Below, one piece after another: positions 1 to 4,368 of a stretch of 6,361 nt of DNA; positions within the stretch are counted from its first letter, which is position 1, and every line of letters starts with the position of its first letter. Position numbers and translations under genes: made by a program. Below the pieces are notes generated by a model. That model saw only the letters and a list, made by a program, of their open reading frames with translations. It searched no databases and had not been told where the DNA came from. Source of the DNA: Nitrososphaerota archaeon (GTDB lineage: Archaea; Thermoproteota; Nitrososphaeria; Nitrososphaerales; CADDZS01); contig DAHVAI010000125.1 in the NCBI GenBank assembly GCA_027314685.1, positions 1 to 6,361 on the forward strand, written 5' to 3'.

Positions 1-362
1 CGCTCGTGGTAATTTGTGCTCGGAAAAATCTGAAACAGCGAAGGTAGTCTTGGTTCAGATGATGATATCCTGCAACCGACGCTAAGAATGATTCTCCGAC
101 GTTCAGCGCGGTCAATCGAACCAAAATGATACGTTATTTCAAGCTGCTTTTCCTTAGGGAAATCCGTTCCCGTTATGTTTGTGCAGTGATCGAACCCCAA
201 AATGTCACGTACAAAGGTTGCGACTTCGACTAAATTTTCGCGCGTAGTATTGACCTTGATTCGATTTGTTTTTGCAAAAGCTAACTTTGCCTTGTCACCA
301 AGCTGTGACAGAGCATCAGAAATTGCCTTTTCTTCTTGAGAAATTGTTGGAACAGCTGACAA
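1..362 (-). CDS. nuoC: NADH dehydrogenase-like complex I subunit C (30 kDa), N-terminal part, cut by window edge
   Basis: This frame is open to the left edge and encodes about the first 120 residues. NuoC is a peripheral-arm subunit that packs against NuoD and NuoB near the quinone site and carries no cofactor itself. Family character is seen in a segment reading LGFDHCTNITGTDFP, followed by an ITYHFGSIDR stretch and later by PSLFQIFPSTNYHE, which match the usual DLGFD..tditgvDyP, YhL.S and PS....FPsAnwhErE pattern of the 30-kDa family. The start is taken as TTG at 360-362: an in-frame TAG (the nuoB stop) lies 9 bases upstream, and no ATG or GTG exists near the N-terminus. A GAGGT sequence inside the end of nuoB can serve as ribosome site. 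It follows nuoA and nuoB in the standard order. The C-terminal part lies outside the window. Identity is confident; the exact start is less so. Confidence 0.9.
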   Translation of the reverse strand, partial: MSAVPTISQEEKAISDALSQLGDKAKLAFAKTNRIKVNTTRENLVEVATFVRDILGFDHCTNITGTDFPKEKQLEITYHFGSIDRAERRRIILSVGCRISSSEPRLPSLFQIFPSTNYHE

Positions 363-371
363 TGCAGAAAT

Positions 372-917
372 CTACCTCAATCCTGACTTCCTGATTTTGT
401 CTTGAAGTAGAATGATTGCATCAATCAATTCCTCCGGTCTTGGCGGACATCCAGGCACGTAAACATCTACAGGAACGACTTGGTCTACACCTGGAAGGAC
501 ATTGTAAGAATCGAAATACACTCCCCCGGTGATCGAGCAAGCTCCCATCGCGATCACATATTTCGGTTCGGGCATCTGATCATAGATCCACCGTAGACGT
601 GGAGCCATTTTGCGAGTGACAGTGCCGTGAACAACTATTAGGTCGCATTGTCTGAGAGAACCAAAAGCTTCGAGCGTGCCGAATCTTTCAGCGTCAAATC
701 TCGGTCCCGATACTGCTCCCCATTCGATGCTGCAACAGGCTGTTTCAAGATGAACCGGCCAGAGAGAGTAAACTCGCCCCCAGTTTGCAAGATATGTAAC
801 AGGATCTGCAATTGCTTGCTGAATGATGTCTTTCGCTTTGCCCACAAGGACGCTCATTCCTGGGCCGTCTCTTGCTATTGTAGGTCCATTCTTCACTTGC
901 ACTTGATCTTCTACCAT
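372..917 (-). CDS. nuoB: NADH dehydrogenase-like complex I subunit B (PSST), cluster N2 protein
   Basis: The product has 181 residues and is the subunit that holds the terminal [4Fe-4S] cluster N2, which passes electrons to quinone at the junction of the peripheral and membrane arms. The four expected ligands are visible: the tandem Cys61-Cys62 in ETACCSIEW, Cys127 in GACSITGG and Cys157 in the PGCPPRPE motif, with family-typical spacing. The VHGTVTRKMAP segment around residues 97-106 is also characteristic. The frame stays open further upstream to 1037, but the ATG at 915-917 is chosen because a strong GGAGG lies 8 bases before it and because this leaves a normal 7-base overlap with nuoA; the upstream extension would lie wholly inside nuoA. 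ATG at residue 21 is a less likely alternative. Overlap with nuoA suggests translational coupling. Archaea of this type generally lack the NADH-binding NuoEFG module, so the electron donor is probably not NADH; that is family knowledge and not seen here. Confidence 0.97.
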   Translation of the reverse strand: MVEDQVQVKNGPTIARDGPGMSVLVGKAKDIIQQAIADPVTYLANWGRVYSLWPVHLETACCSIEWGAVSGPRFDAERFGTLEAFGSLRQCDLIVVHGTVTRKMAPRLRWIYDQMPEPKYVIAMGACSITGGVYFDSYNVLPGVDQVVPVDVYVPGCPPRPEELIDAIILLQDKIRKSGLR

Positions 918-1273
918 TGATCCACCCTCCCAGCGAGGCGAAGAGCAAATCCAAGCGGTATAAAGATCGCGAGAAGGAACAGTCCGATTACAAAAGCTGT
1001 TTGGATTGTACTCATTGCAATGGTTGTGGTAGCCCATGCGAACAAGAACATAGAAACAACATCCATTACAACGAAGATCAGCAAGTATGGGTAGTATCGC
1101 ATCATCAGGTGAACTCTCGCTTCCCCGGTCGGAACCTGTCCAGCCTCAAACGTGGCTCTTTTCATCGGGGTGGGATTTCGAGGCGCAAAGAGCCACGGAA
1201 TCAGAATAACTGGAGTCGCAAATATTATCCCGAATCCTGCGGTAAGCAAGATAAGGGCGAAATCGCCGGGCAT
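911..1273 (-). CDS. nuoA: NADH dehydrogenase-like complex I subunit A, membrane protein
   Basis: The 120-residue product is a membrane-arm subunit with three hydrophobic segments, roughly residues 5-29, 61-82 and 91-112. NuoA sits beside NuoH near the quinone chamber, and its loop between helices 1 and 2 contacts the peripheral arm. That loop is recognisable here as the basic KRATFEAGQVPTGEAR stretch (compare the family FESG/YECG motif), followed by YYPYLLIFVVMDVVSMFLFAW. Asp71 matches the conserved membrane Asp of the family D-x-E motif, but the usual Glu two residues later is Val73. ATG at 1271-1273 is the natural start, lying some 30 bases after a good TATA box, so the leader should be very short. 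It is the first gene of the nuo operon and overlaps nuoB by 7 bases. Identity rests on length, topology, loop motif and position before nuoB. Confidence 0.95.
   Translation of the reverse strand: MPGDFALILLTAGFGIIFATPVILIPWLFAPRNPTPMKRATFEAGQVPTGEARVHLMMRYYPYLLIFVVMDVVSMFLFAWATTTIAMSTIQTAFVIGLFLLAIFIPLGFALRLAGRVDQW
922..930 (-). promoter_or_regulatory. Shine-Dalgarno site of nuoB
   Basis: On the minus strand this reads GGAGGGTGG, with the GGAGG core 8 bases before the ATG of nuoB. It lies inside the last codons of nuoA. It fixes the nuoB start at 917 rather than the longer frame, and implies coupling of nuoA and nuoB translation. Confidence 0.8.
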
Positions 1274-1279
1274 CTTGCT

Positions 1280-1298
1280 ATCAGAAGAAACTTCTGAT
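1280..1298. repeat. Perfect inverted repeat between nuoA TATA box and start codon
   Basis: Arms ATCAGAAG and CTTCTGAT are perfectly complementary over 8 bases and are separated by AAA. The element lies between the predicted TATA box and the nuoA start codon and covers the expected initiation point. It could be a repressor operator. If transcription starts upstream of it, it could instead be an mRNA hairpin. The symmetry is seen directly; the role is inference. Confidence 0.55.
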
Positions 1299-1303
1299 CA
1301 GTT

Positions 1304-1311
1304 TATTTAAA
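1304..1311 (-). promoter_or_regulatory. Predicted TATA box of the nuo operon
   Basis: The minus strand reads TTTAAATA, very close to the archaeal TATA consensus. With the usual spacing of about 25 bases, initiation would fall near 1280-1284, giving a leader of roughly 10 bases before the nuoA ATG. No other TATA-like element lies as well placed. Confidence 0.65.
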
Positions 1312-1321
1312 TCTTGACAAG

Positions 1322-1345
1322 CGATATCGAATTTTTCATATGAAA
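1322..1345. repeat. Two short palindromes upstream of the nuoA promoter
   Basis: CGATATCG (1322-1329) and TTTCATATGAAA (1334-1345) are each perfect palindromes. They sit 10-35 bases upstream of the nuoA TATA box, where archaeal activators or TFB-assisting regulators often bind. Either could be chance in AT-rich DNA, the shorter one especially. Confidence 0.35.
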
Positions 1346-1429
1346 TTCAAAGCTAATGCATAATTTCTGCTTGCAAACCATTTTGAAAGATACTCTCCAA
1401 AGTAGTAGTTATCCAAATTTCTTCTGAAC

Positions 1430-1458
1430 GCAATGCAACATTGCTTACGCTAATGCGT
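1430..1458. repeat. Pair of short hairpins downstream of rps11
   Basis: GCAATG-CAA-CATTGC (1430-1444) and ACGC-TAAT-GCGT (1447-1458) are two adjacent perfect inverted repeats. Read on the minus strand they follow the rps11 stop and a T-rich tract, so they would lie in the 3' untranslated region of the ribosomal transcript or just past its end. They may stabilise or delimit that 3' end. The stems are short, so chance is possible. Confidence 0.35.
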
Positions 1459-1474
1459 TTTGAATTAATCGCTC

Positions 1475-1482
1475 AAAAAGAA
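1475..1482 (-). terminator. T-rich tract after rps11, possible archaeal terminator
   Basis: The minus strand reads TTCTTTTT starting 12 bases after the rps11 stop, framed by CTCA and TGAG. Archaeal RNA polymerase often terminates at oligo-T tracts, and this one lies at the expected end of the rps13-rps4-rps11 transcript, ahead of the separate nuo promoter. Read-through into nuoA cannot be excluded. Confidence 0.45.
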
Positions 1483-1494
1483 TGAGTTCGAAGA

Positions 1495-1896
1495 TTACGC
1501 TCTTCTTCCTCTTCGACCGCCAGCTCGTCTGGTCGTGTCATGAGGGATCGGAGTGACATCTTCAATTCGTCCTACTTTGAATCCACTTCTAGCAATTGCC
1601 CTAATTGCAGCCTGTGCTCCGGGACCAGGAGTTCTTGGTCCGGTGCCGCCTACCGCTCTGACCTTAATGTGAACTGCAGTTATTCCTTTAGACTTTGCAA
1701 CGTCCGCTGCCGCCGATGCACTCTTCATAGCCGCATATGGCGAAGATTCGAAACGATCTGCTTTCACATGCCTTCCACCAGAGCTGAATGATATTGTCTC
1801 AGCGCCGGTAAGATCAGTCATATGCACAATAGTGTTGTTGTAACTACTGTAGATGTGAACGATTGCCCACTTTTCTTGTTGCTGCGCTGCTTCCAT
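1495..1896 (-). CDS. rps11: 30S ribosomal protein S11 (uS11)
   Basis: The 133-residue product is uS11, which binds 16S rRNA on the platform of the small subunit near the E site. The hallmark run from residue 83 to the C-terminus is present: [19 protein letters not shown], then [17 protein letters not shown] and the basic tail [13 protein letters not shown]. The N-terminal part with [20 protein letters not shown] is also typical. ATG at 1894-1896 is supported by a GTGAT ribosome site at 1903-1907, which overlaps the rps4 stop region. The gap to rps4 is 7 bases, so the genes are cotranscribed. The next gene in many archaea would be RNA polymerase subunit D; here a 221-base spacer and the nuo operon follow. 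Confidence 0.98.
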   Translation of the reverse strand: MEAAQQQEKWAIVHIYSSYNNTIVHMTDLTGAETISFSSGGRHVKADRFESSPYAAMKSASAAADVAKSKGITAVHIKVRAVGGTGPRTPGPGAQAAIRAIARSGFKVGRIEDVTPIPHDTTRRAGGRRGRRA

Positions 1897-1903
1897 TAAT
1901 CAA

Positions 1904-2458
1904 TCACTCTTGTTTCTGTTCTGGTTCCACAGGTGCCTCTTCAGCAGGTGCTACTGGCTCTTGAGCTAATTTCTGGAATTTCGAACCCGAGCTGAATGAT
2001 AACGAGTCTTCTTCGGTTGGAGACACTATGTAAGATGGGACTGTAATTCGCCTCTGGTTTAGGGCAATATGTCCGTGCGATATAAACTGCCTCGCTTGAT
2101 AGGGAGACTTTGCAAGACCTCGCTTCCAAACAAGAGTCTGCAGCCTTCTTTCCAGCAAGTTCTCGATAGTTAACGAAAGCACGTCATCAAGAGTATTCTG
2201 CATTCCCTGGACAAGACCCAGCCTGTTTAGATAATTCATTAGTTTTGGTTCTTCTCTGCCTCGAACATCTGATGATGCGGCGAGAAGTTGCCTAGCCTGT
2301 TTTCTGTAGTTTGAAAGCTTTGTCTGAGCTCTCCACAGTTCGCGCTTATTTCTCAAGCCATACGTTCCAAGAAGGAATAACTCTTGAGAAAGTTGATCGC
2401 TGCGCCAAGGGTTCCTGGGAGGAGTAAACATCTTCCTCGATTTCTTTGGATCTCCCAA
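1904..2458 (-). CDS. rps4: 30S ribosomal protein S4 (uS4)
   Basis: The 184-residue product is uS4, a primary 16S rRNA binder that starts assembly of the 30S body and lies near the mRNA entry channel. The N-terminal MGDPKKSRK and NYGLRNKRE-like segment (here TYGLRNKRELW, residues 32-42) are archaeal in style. The S4 RNA-binding fold spans about residues 103-158, with ERRLQTLVWKRGLAKS and ARQFISHGHIALN as its core. The start is TTG at 2456-2458, one base after the rps13 stop; the next Met, residue 10, would remove the conserved MGDPKKSRK N-terminus. A GGAG at 2469-2472 lies 10 bases upstream. The C-terminal 20 residues form an acidic, Pro/Ala/Glu-rich tail (ending PVEPEQKQE), unusual for an RNA-binding protein and probably disordered. 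Confidence 0.97.
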   Translation of the reverse strand: MGDPKKSRKMFTPPRNPWRSDQLSQELFLLGTYGLRNKRELWRAQTKLSNYRKQARQLLAASSDVRGREEPKLMNYLNRLGLVQGMQNTLDDVLSLTIENLLERRLQTLVWKRGLAKSPYQARQFISHGHIALNQRRITVPSYIVSPTEEDSLSFSSGSKFQKLAQEPVAPAEEAPVEPEQKQE

Positions 2459-2459
2459 A

Positions 2460-2951
2460 TCACTTCTTCTCCGCCGCTGCTGCTTGCGCCGCCTGGGCTG
2501 CCTGGAGTGATGATTTCTTCACACCTACCGTACGTCCCTTGCGACCGGTCGTTCTCGTTCTCTGACCTCTAACCTTCAGTCCGAAGCTATGTCTTATACC
2601 ACGCCACGACAGAATGTTTTTCTCCCTGTCGATGTCGCACTTTATCATGAAATCCAAGTCACTACCAATCCTGTGAATGGTTGTTCCTGAGTCAACATCC
2701 TTCCTTCTGTTCATAAGCCAGTCTGGAAGGTTCAAAGATTTTGCATCCTTTAGGGCAGCCTCCACCTGTTGCAATTGTTTGTCCGTCAATGTTCCCAATC
2801 TTGACTTTGAGTCTAGCTTAAGAGAGGCAACCATCGCATTTGCGTAGCTCTCGCCAACGCCTTTGATTTCGGCTATCGCAGGGACCACTTTCTTTGTACC
2901 ATCCAAGTCTCTACCTGCAACACGAACAATGTGCCGAAATTCTTGCGACAT
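2460..2951 (-). CDS. rps13: 30S ribosomal protein S13 (uS13)
   Basis: The 163-residue product is uS13, in the head of the small subunit, where it contacts the 50S subunit and P-site tRNA. Visible signs are the N-terminal FRHIVRVAGRDLDG, a helix-turn-helix-like IKGVGESYANAM (residues 29-40), LSWRGIRHSFGLKVRGQ and the diagnostic GQRTRTTGR at 129-137. An upstream in-frame ATG at 2966 would add MFYLT, but the ATG at 2949-2951 is preferred: it gives the family N-terminus, and the TATA box at 2980-2987 puts initiation close to 2957, after the longer start. The last 15 residues are rich in Ala and Gln (AAQAAQAAAAEKK), a low-complexity extension beyond the basic tail. First gene of the rps13-rps4-rps11 operon. 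Confidence 0.97.
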   Translation of the reverse strand: MSQEFRHIVRVAGRDLDGTKKVVPAIAEIKGVGESYANAMVASLKLDSKSRLGTLTDKQLQQVEAALKDAKSLNLPDWLMNRRKDVDSGTTIHRIGSDLDFMIKCDIDREKNILSWRGIRHSFGLKVRGQRTRTTGRKGRTVGVKKSSLQAAQAAQAAAAEKK

Positions 2952-2979
2952 AGTAAGGTAGAACACTATCTTTTTCGGC

Positions 2980-2987
2980 TATAAAAT
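2980..2987 (-). promoter_or_regulatory. Predicted TATA box of the rps13-rps4-rps11 operon
   Basis: The minus strand reads ATTTTATA. Initiation about 25 bases on would fall near 2957, leaving only a few bases before the rps13 ATG at 2951. This supports a near-leaderless transcript and the shorter rps13 start. No Shine-Dalgarno sequence precedes that start, as expected for such a transcript. Confidence 0.6.
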
Positions 2988-3085
2988 GTTAATTGCTTCT
3001 TCGAGGCAGAGCCGGTGGATTTTGGGATTATTTCGCTTAATCATCGCTACACTTCGTAATTTGTTTAGATTTTGACACCTTCTTT

Positions 3086-3108
3086 CAGAAATTATATATA
3101 TTGCTCTG
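3086..3108 (+). promoter_or_regulatory. Predicted TATA box of the Lrp/AsnC gene with flanking symmetry
   Basis: The core TTATATATA (3092-3100) is a strong TATA box about 42-50 bases before the TTG start; initiation would fall near 3123. The core is flanked symmetrically by CAGA (3086-3089) and TCTG (3105-3108), and the AT core is itself nearly palindromic. Lrp-family regulators commonly bind such symmetric AT-rich sites and repress their own promoters, so autoregulation is possible but unproven. Confidence 0.5.
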
Positions 3109-3141
3109 GCATTCACGGTCTAGTTTATTTGTGATCGCACT

Positions 3142-3603
3142 TTGACAAAGACCGATGAAATTGATCTAAAGATACTTACAGAGCTTCAGAAAGATGCGAG
3201 CACAAGTGTTCCAAAGCTTAGCAAGAAGATCAATGCGAACCCTTCGGTCGTTTACAGCAGAATAAAACGCCTGTCAAAGAGGCAGCTCATCAAGAGGTTC
3301 ACGATCGAGGTAAACGACATTGCCCTTGGCTACACCGTTTCGGCGATGATCGGTCTTAACGTTGATTCAAAAGTACGAGAACAGATCTTTGAGGAGATGC
3401 TGCGAATGGACGCAATCCAAGACATATATGAAGTCACTGGAAGATTTGACCTCATCGTAAAGGCAAAGGCCAGGTCCCTAGAAGAACTGCACATCATAGT
3501 CTCTGCGAAGATTGGCAAACTAAACGGCGTGCTCCACACCGAGACCTTCATTGAAATGGGGAGGAAAGTGAAGGAGGTAAACTACGCCTCTCAGAAGGCA
3601 TAG
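3142..3603 (+). CDS. Lrp/AsnC-family transcriptional regulator
   Basis: The 153-residue product has the two-domain Lrp/AsnC layout. Residues about 5-53 form the winged helix-turn-helix, opening with DEIDLKILTELQKDAS and with a recognition region around NPSVVYSRIKRL. Residues about 62-145 form the ligand-binding and oligomerising RAM domain, with the VTGRFDLIVKAKA segment (Gly100, Asp103) that matches the family G.[YF]D motif in the effector region. Length is normal. The start is TTG at 3142-3144: an in-frame TAG lies at 3121-3123 and no ATG or GTG lies between, so TTG is forced unless ATT is used. Such proteins usually form octamers and control amino-acid or central metabolism genes; the effector and targets cannot be read from sequence. 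It faces away from the ribosomal operon and precedes the DUF59 gene by 46 bases, so it may control that gene, itself or the neighbouring suf genes. Confidence 0.93.
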   Translation: MTKTDEIDLKILTELQKDASTSVPKLSKKINANPSVVYSRIKRLSKRQLIKRFTIEVNDIALGYTVSAMIGLNVDSKVREQIFEEMLRMDAIQDIYEVTGRFDLIVKAKARSLEELHIIVSAKIGKLNGVLHTETFIEMGRKVKEVNYASQKA

Positions 3604-3609
3604 TCAACG

Positions 3610-3617
3610 TTTTATCC
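3610..3617 (+). promoter_or_regulatory. Possible TATA box of the MIP18/DUF59 gene
   Basis: TTTTATCC lies just after the Lrp/AsnC stop. Standard spacing puts initiation near 3640, about 10 bases before the ATG at 3650, matching the short leaders predicted for the other genes. The match to consensus is moderate, and the same T-rich bases could instead end the upstream transcript. Confidence 0.4.
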
Positions 3618-3649
3618 AAGTTCGTATCAGAGCTGTGTGGTTAAACATA

Positions 3650-3967
3650 ATGGTCGAAAAGACAGAGATTGTGAAGCAGCTTGCCCAAGTAGTCGACCCA
3701 GAAGTTGGCGTTCCGATTACAGAGATGGATCTTGTCGACGACATTGGAATTGATGATTCCACGGGAACAGTATCAATTGGCTTTCATCTTACGGCGCCTT
3801 TCTGCCCTCCCATGTTCGCGCTTGAAATTGCTCAGGATATCAAGAAGCGAGTTGGCGGCCTAGAAGGCGTCAAAGATGTGAAGGTCGCAATGACCGGCCA
3901 TTTTATGGCAGAAGAAATCAACAGACGAGTAAACTCGCCTCCCACTGCCTCTGCTGCGCCTAGCTGA
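3650..3967 (+). CDS. MIP18/DUF59-family Fe-S assembly protein (SufT/PaaD-like)
   Basis: The 105-residue product is a single MIP18 (DUF59) domain protein. Such proteins act in Fe-S cluster maturation or delivery (SufT in bacteria, CIA2/MIP18 in eukaryotes). The signature appears as VVDPEVGVPITEMDLVDDI, with the conserved DPE at residues 16-18, and as LTAPFCPPM, with the conserved, possibly metal- or cluster-binding Cys52. The rest, including VAMTGHFMAEEINRR, is consistent with the fold; the last 12 residues are low-complexity Ser/Pro/Ala. The ATG at 3650 is preferred over an in-frame GTG at 3635, because the latter falls before the predicted initiation point and adds no family residues. Its stop lies 2 bases from that of sufU on the other strand. 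A role as a SufT-like partner of the adjacent SUF genes is inference from family and position. Confidence 0.9.
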   Translation: MVEKTEIVKQLAQVVDPEVGVPITEMDLVDDIGIDDSTGTVSIGFHLTAPFCPPMFALEIAQDIKKRVGGLEGVKDVKVAMTGHFMAEEINRRVNSPPTASAAPS

Positions 3968-3969
3968 GC

Positions 3970-4368
3970 TTACTGCTCTTCGGTGATTTTTTCGCCGAGA
4001 TATTCGTAGACGGCGGATTTCATTACCTTTAGCGGCAGCAGCGCGCATTTTATTCTCACTGCGCCGAGGTTGGGCGAACCGAGGCTTTCCAACAGGGCTG
4101 TCTTGTCGATCTTCCTCACTTCGTCGATAGTCTTACCTATCACCATCTCTGTCAGCATCGAGGCAGAAGCCTGCGAGATGGCGCAGCCATCGCCGTTGAA
4201 TTTAATATCTGACACTTTTCCGTCTGAAAACTTTAGCTGCATTTCAACAACATCTCCGCAAAGCGGGTTTGAATCCTTTGAGGTGGCATCTGGTGAAGGA
4301 ACCGTGCCTTTATTCCTAGGATTTTTGTAGTAATCCAAGATTATTTCCTTGTACATGTCAGAGCTCAT
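3970..4368 (-). CDS. sufU: SufU/IscU-family Fe-S scaffold or sulfur-transfer protein
   Basis: The 132-residue product belongs to the NifU N-terminal (IscU/SufU) family. It opens with MYKEIILDYYKNPRNKG, typical of SufU. Conserved residues are Cys37 and Asp39 in NPLCGD, Cys62 in GDGCAISQASASM and Cys108 in RIKCALLPLKV. The position before Cys108 is Lys, as in SufU, where IscU has His. In SufU proteins these residues bind zinc and accept persulfide from SufS; in IscU they build [2Fe-2S] clusters. Cys62 to Cys108 spans 46 residues, close to IscU and without the roughly 20-residue insertion of bacterial SufU. ATG at 4366-4368 is fixed by a GGAGGT site 9 bases upstream and by a 1-base TAATG overlap with the sufS stop. 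It is the last gene of the suf operon. Confidence 0.93.
   Translation of the reverse strand: MSSDMYKEIILDYYKNPRNKGTVPSPDATSKDSNPLCGDVVEMQLKFSDGKVSDIKFNGDGCAISQASASMLTEMVIGKTIDEVRKIDKTALLESLGSPNLGAVRIKCALLPLKVMKSAVYEYLGEKITEEQ
3981..3998 (+). terminator. Possible terminator of the DUF59 transcript inside sufU
   Basis: Fourteen bases after the DUF59 stop the plus strand carries CGGTGA, a run of T and TCGCCG, giving a short stem with one G-U pair and a loop of T. The oligo-T run (3987-3992) alone could end an archaeal transcript. It overlaps the 3' end of sufU on the other strand, so codon constraint may explain the bases. Confidence 0.3.

Larger units (their letters stand above)
1274..1494. 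other. Intergenic region between rps11 and nuoA
   Basis: These 221 bases are AT-rich and hold no convincing coding frame, tRNA or other known RNA gene. Contents in minus-strand order are the T-rich tract and hairpins after rps11, about 85 bases in which I see nothing definite, the palindromes at 1322-1345, the nuoA TATA box and the inverted repeat at 1280-1298. The motif CTTCTGA occurs twice, at 1291-1297 and 1421-1427. Confidence 0.6.
2952..3141. other. Divergent intergenic region between rps13 and the Lrp/AsnC gene
   Basis: These 190 bases hold the two divergent promoters described separately. Between the TATA boxes lie about 100 bases with no convincing reading frame and no recognised RNA gene. 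A weak inverted repeat, GATTA and TAATC around TTTCGCT (3027-3043), is the only other symmetry I saw. Confidence 0.6.

Noticed and set aside
918..1037. N-terminal extension of nuoB up to 1037
   Set aside because: It lies entirely inside nuoA in another frame, has no nuoB family similarity, and a strong ribosome site supports the start at 917.
648..1297. Plus-strand open frames across nuoA and nuoB
   Set aside because: They are antisense to well-identified genes, resemble no known protein, and have no promoter or ribosome site.
1274..1494. Possible tRNA or structured RNA gene in the largest spacer
   Set aside because: I found no cloverleaf arms, no T-loop motif and no CCA-type end; only short, separate hairpins are present.
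2952..2966. Upstream ATG of rps13 adding five residues
   Set aside because: The predicted TATA box puts initiation after this codon, and the family N-terminus begins at the ATG at 2951.
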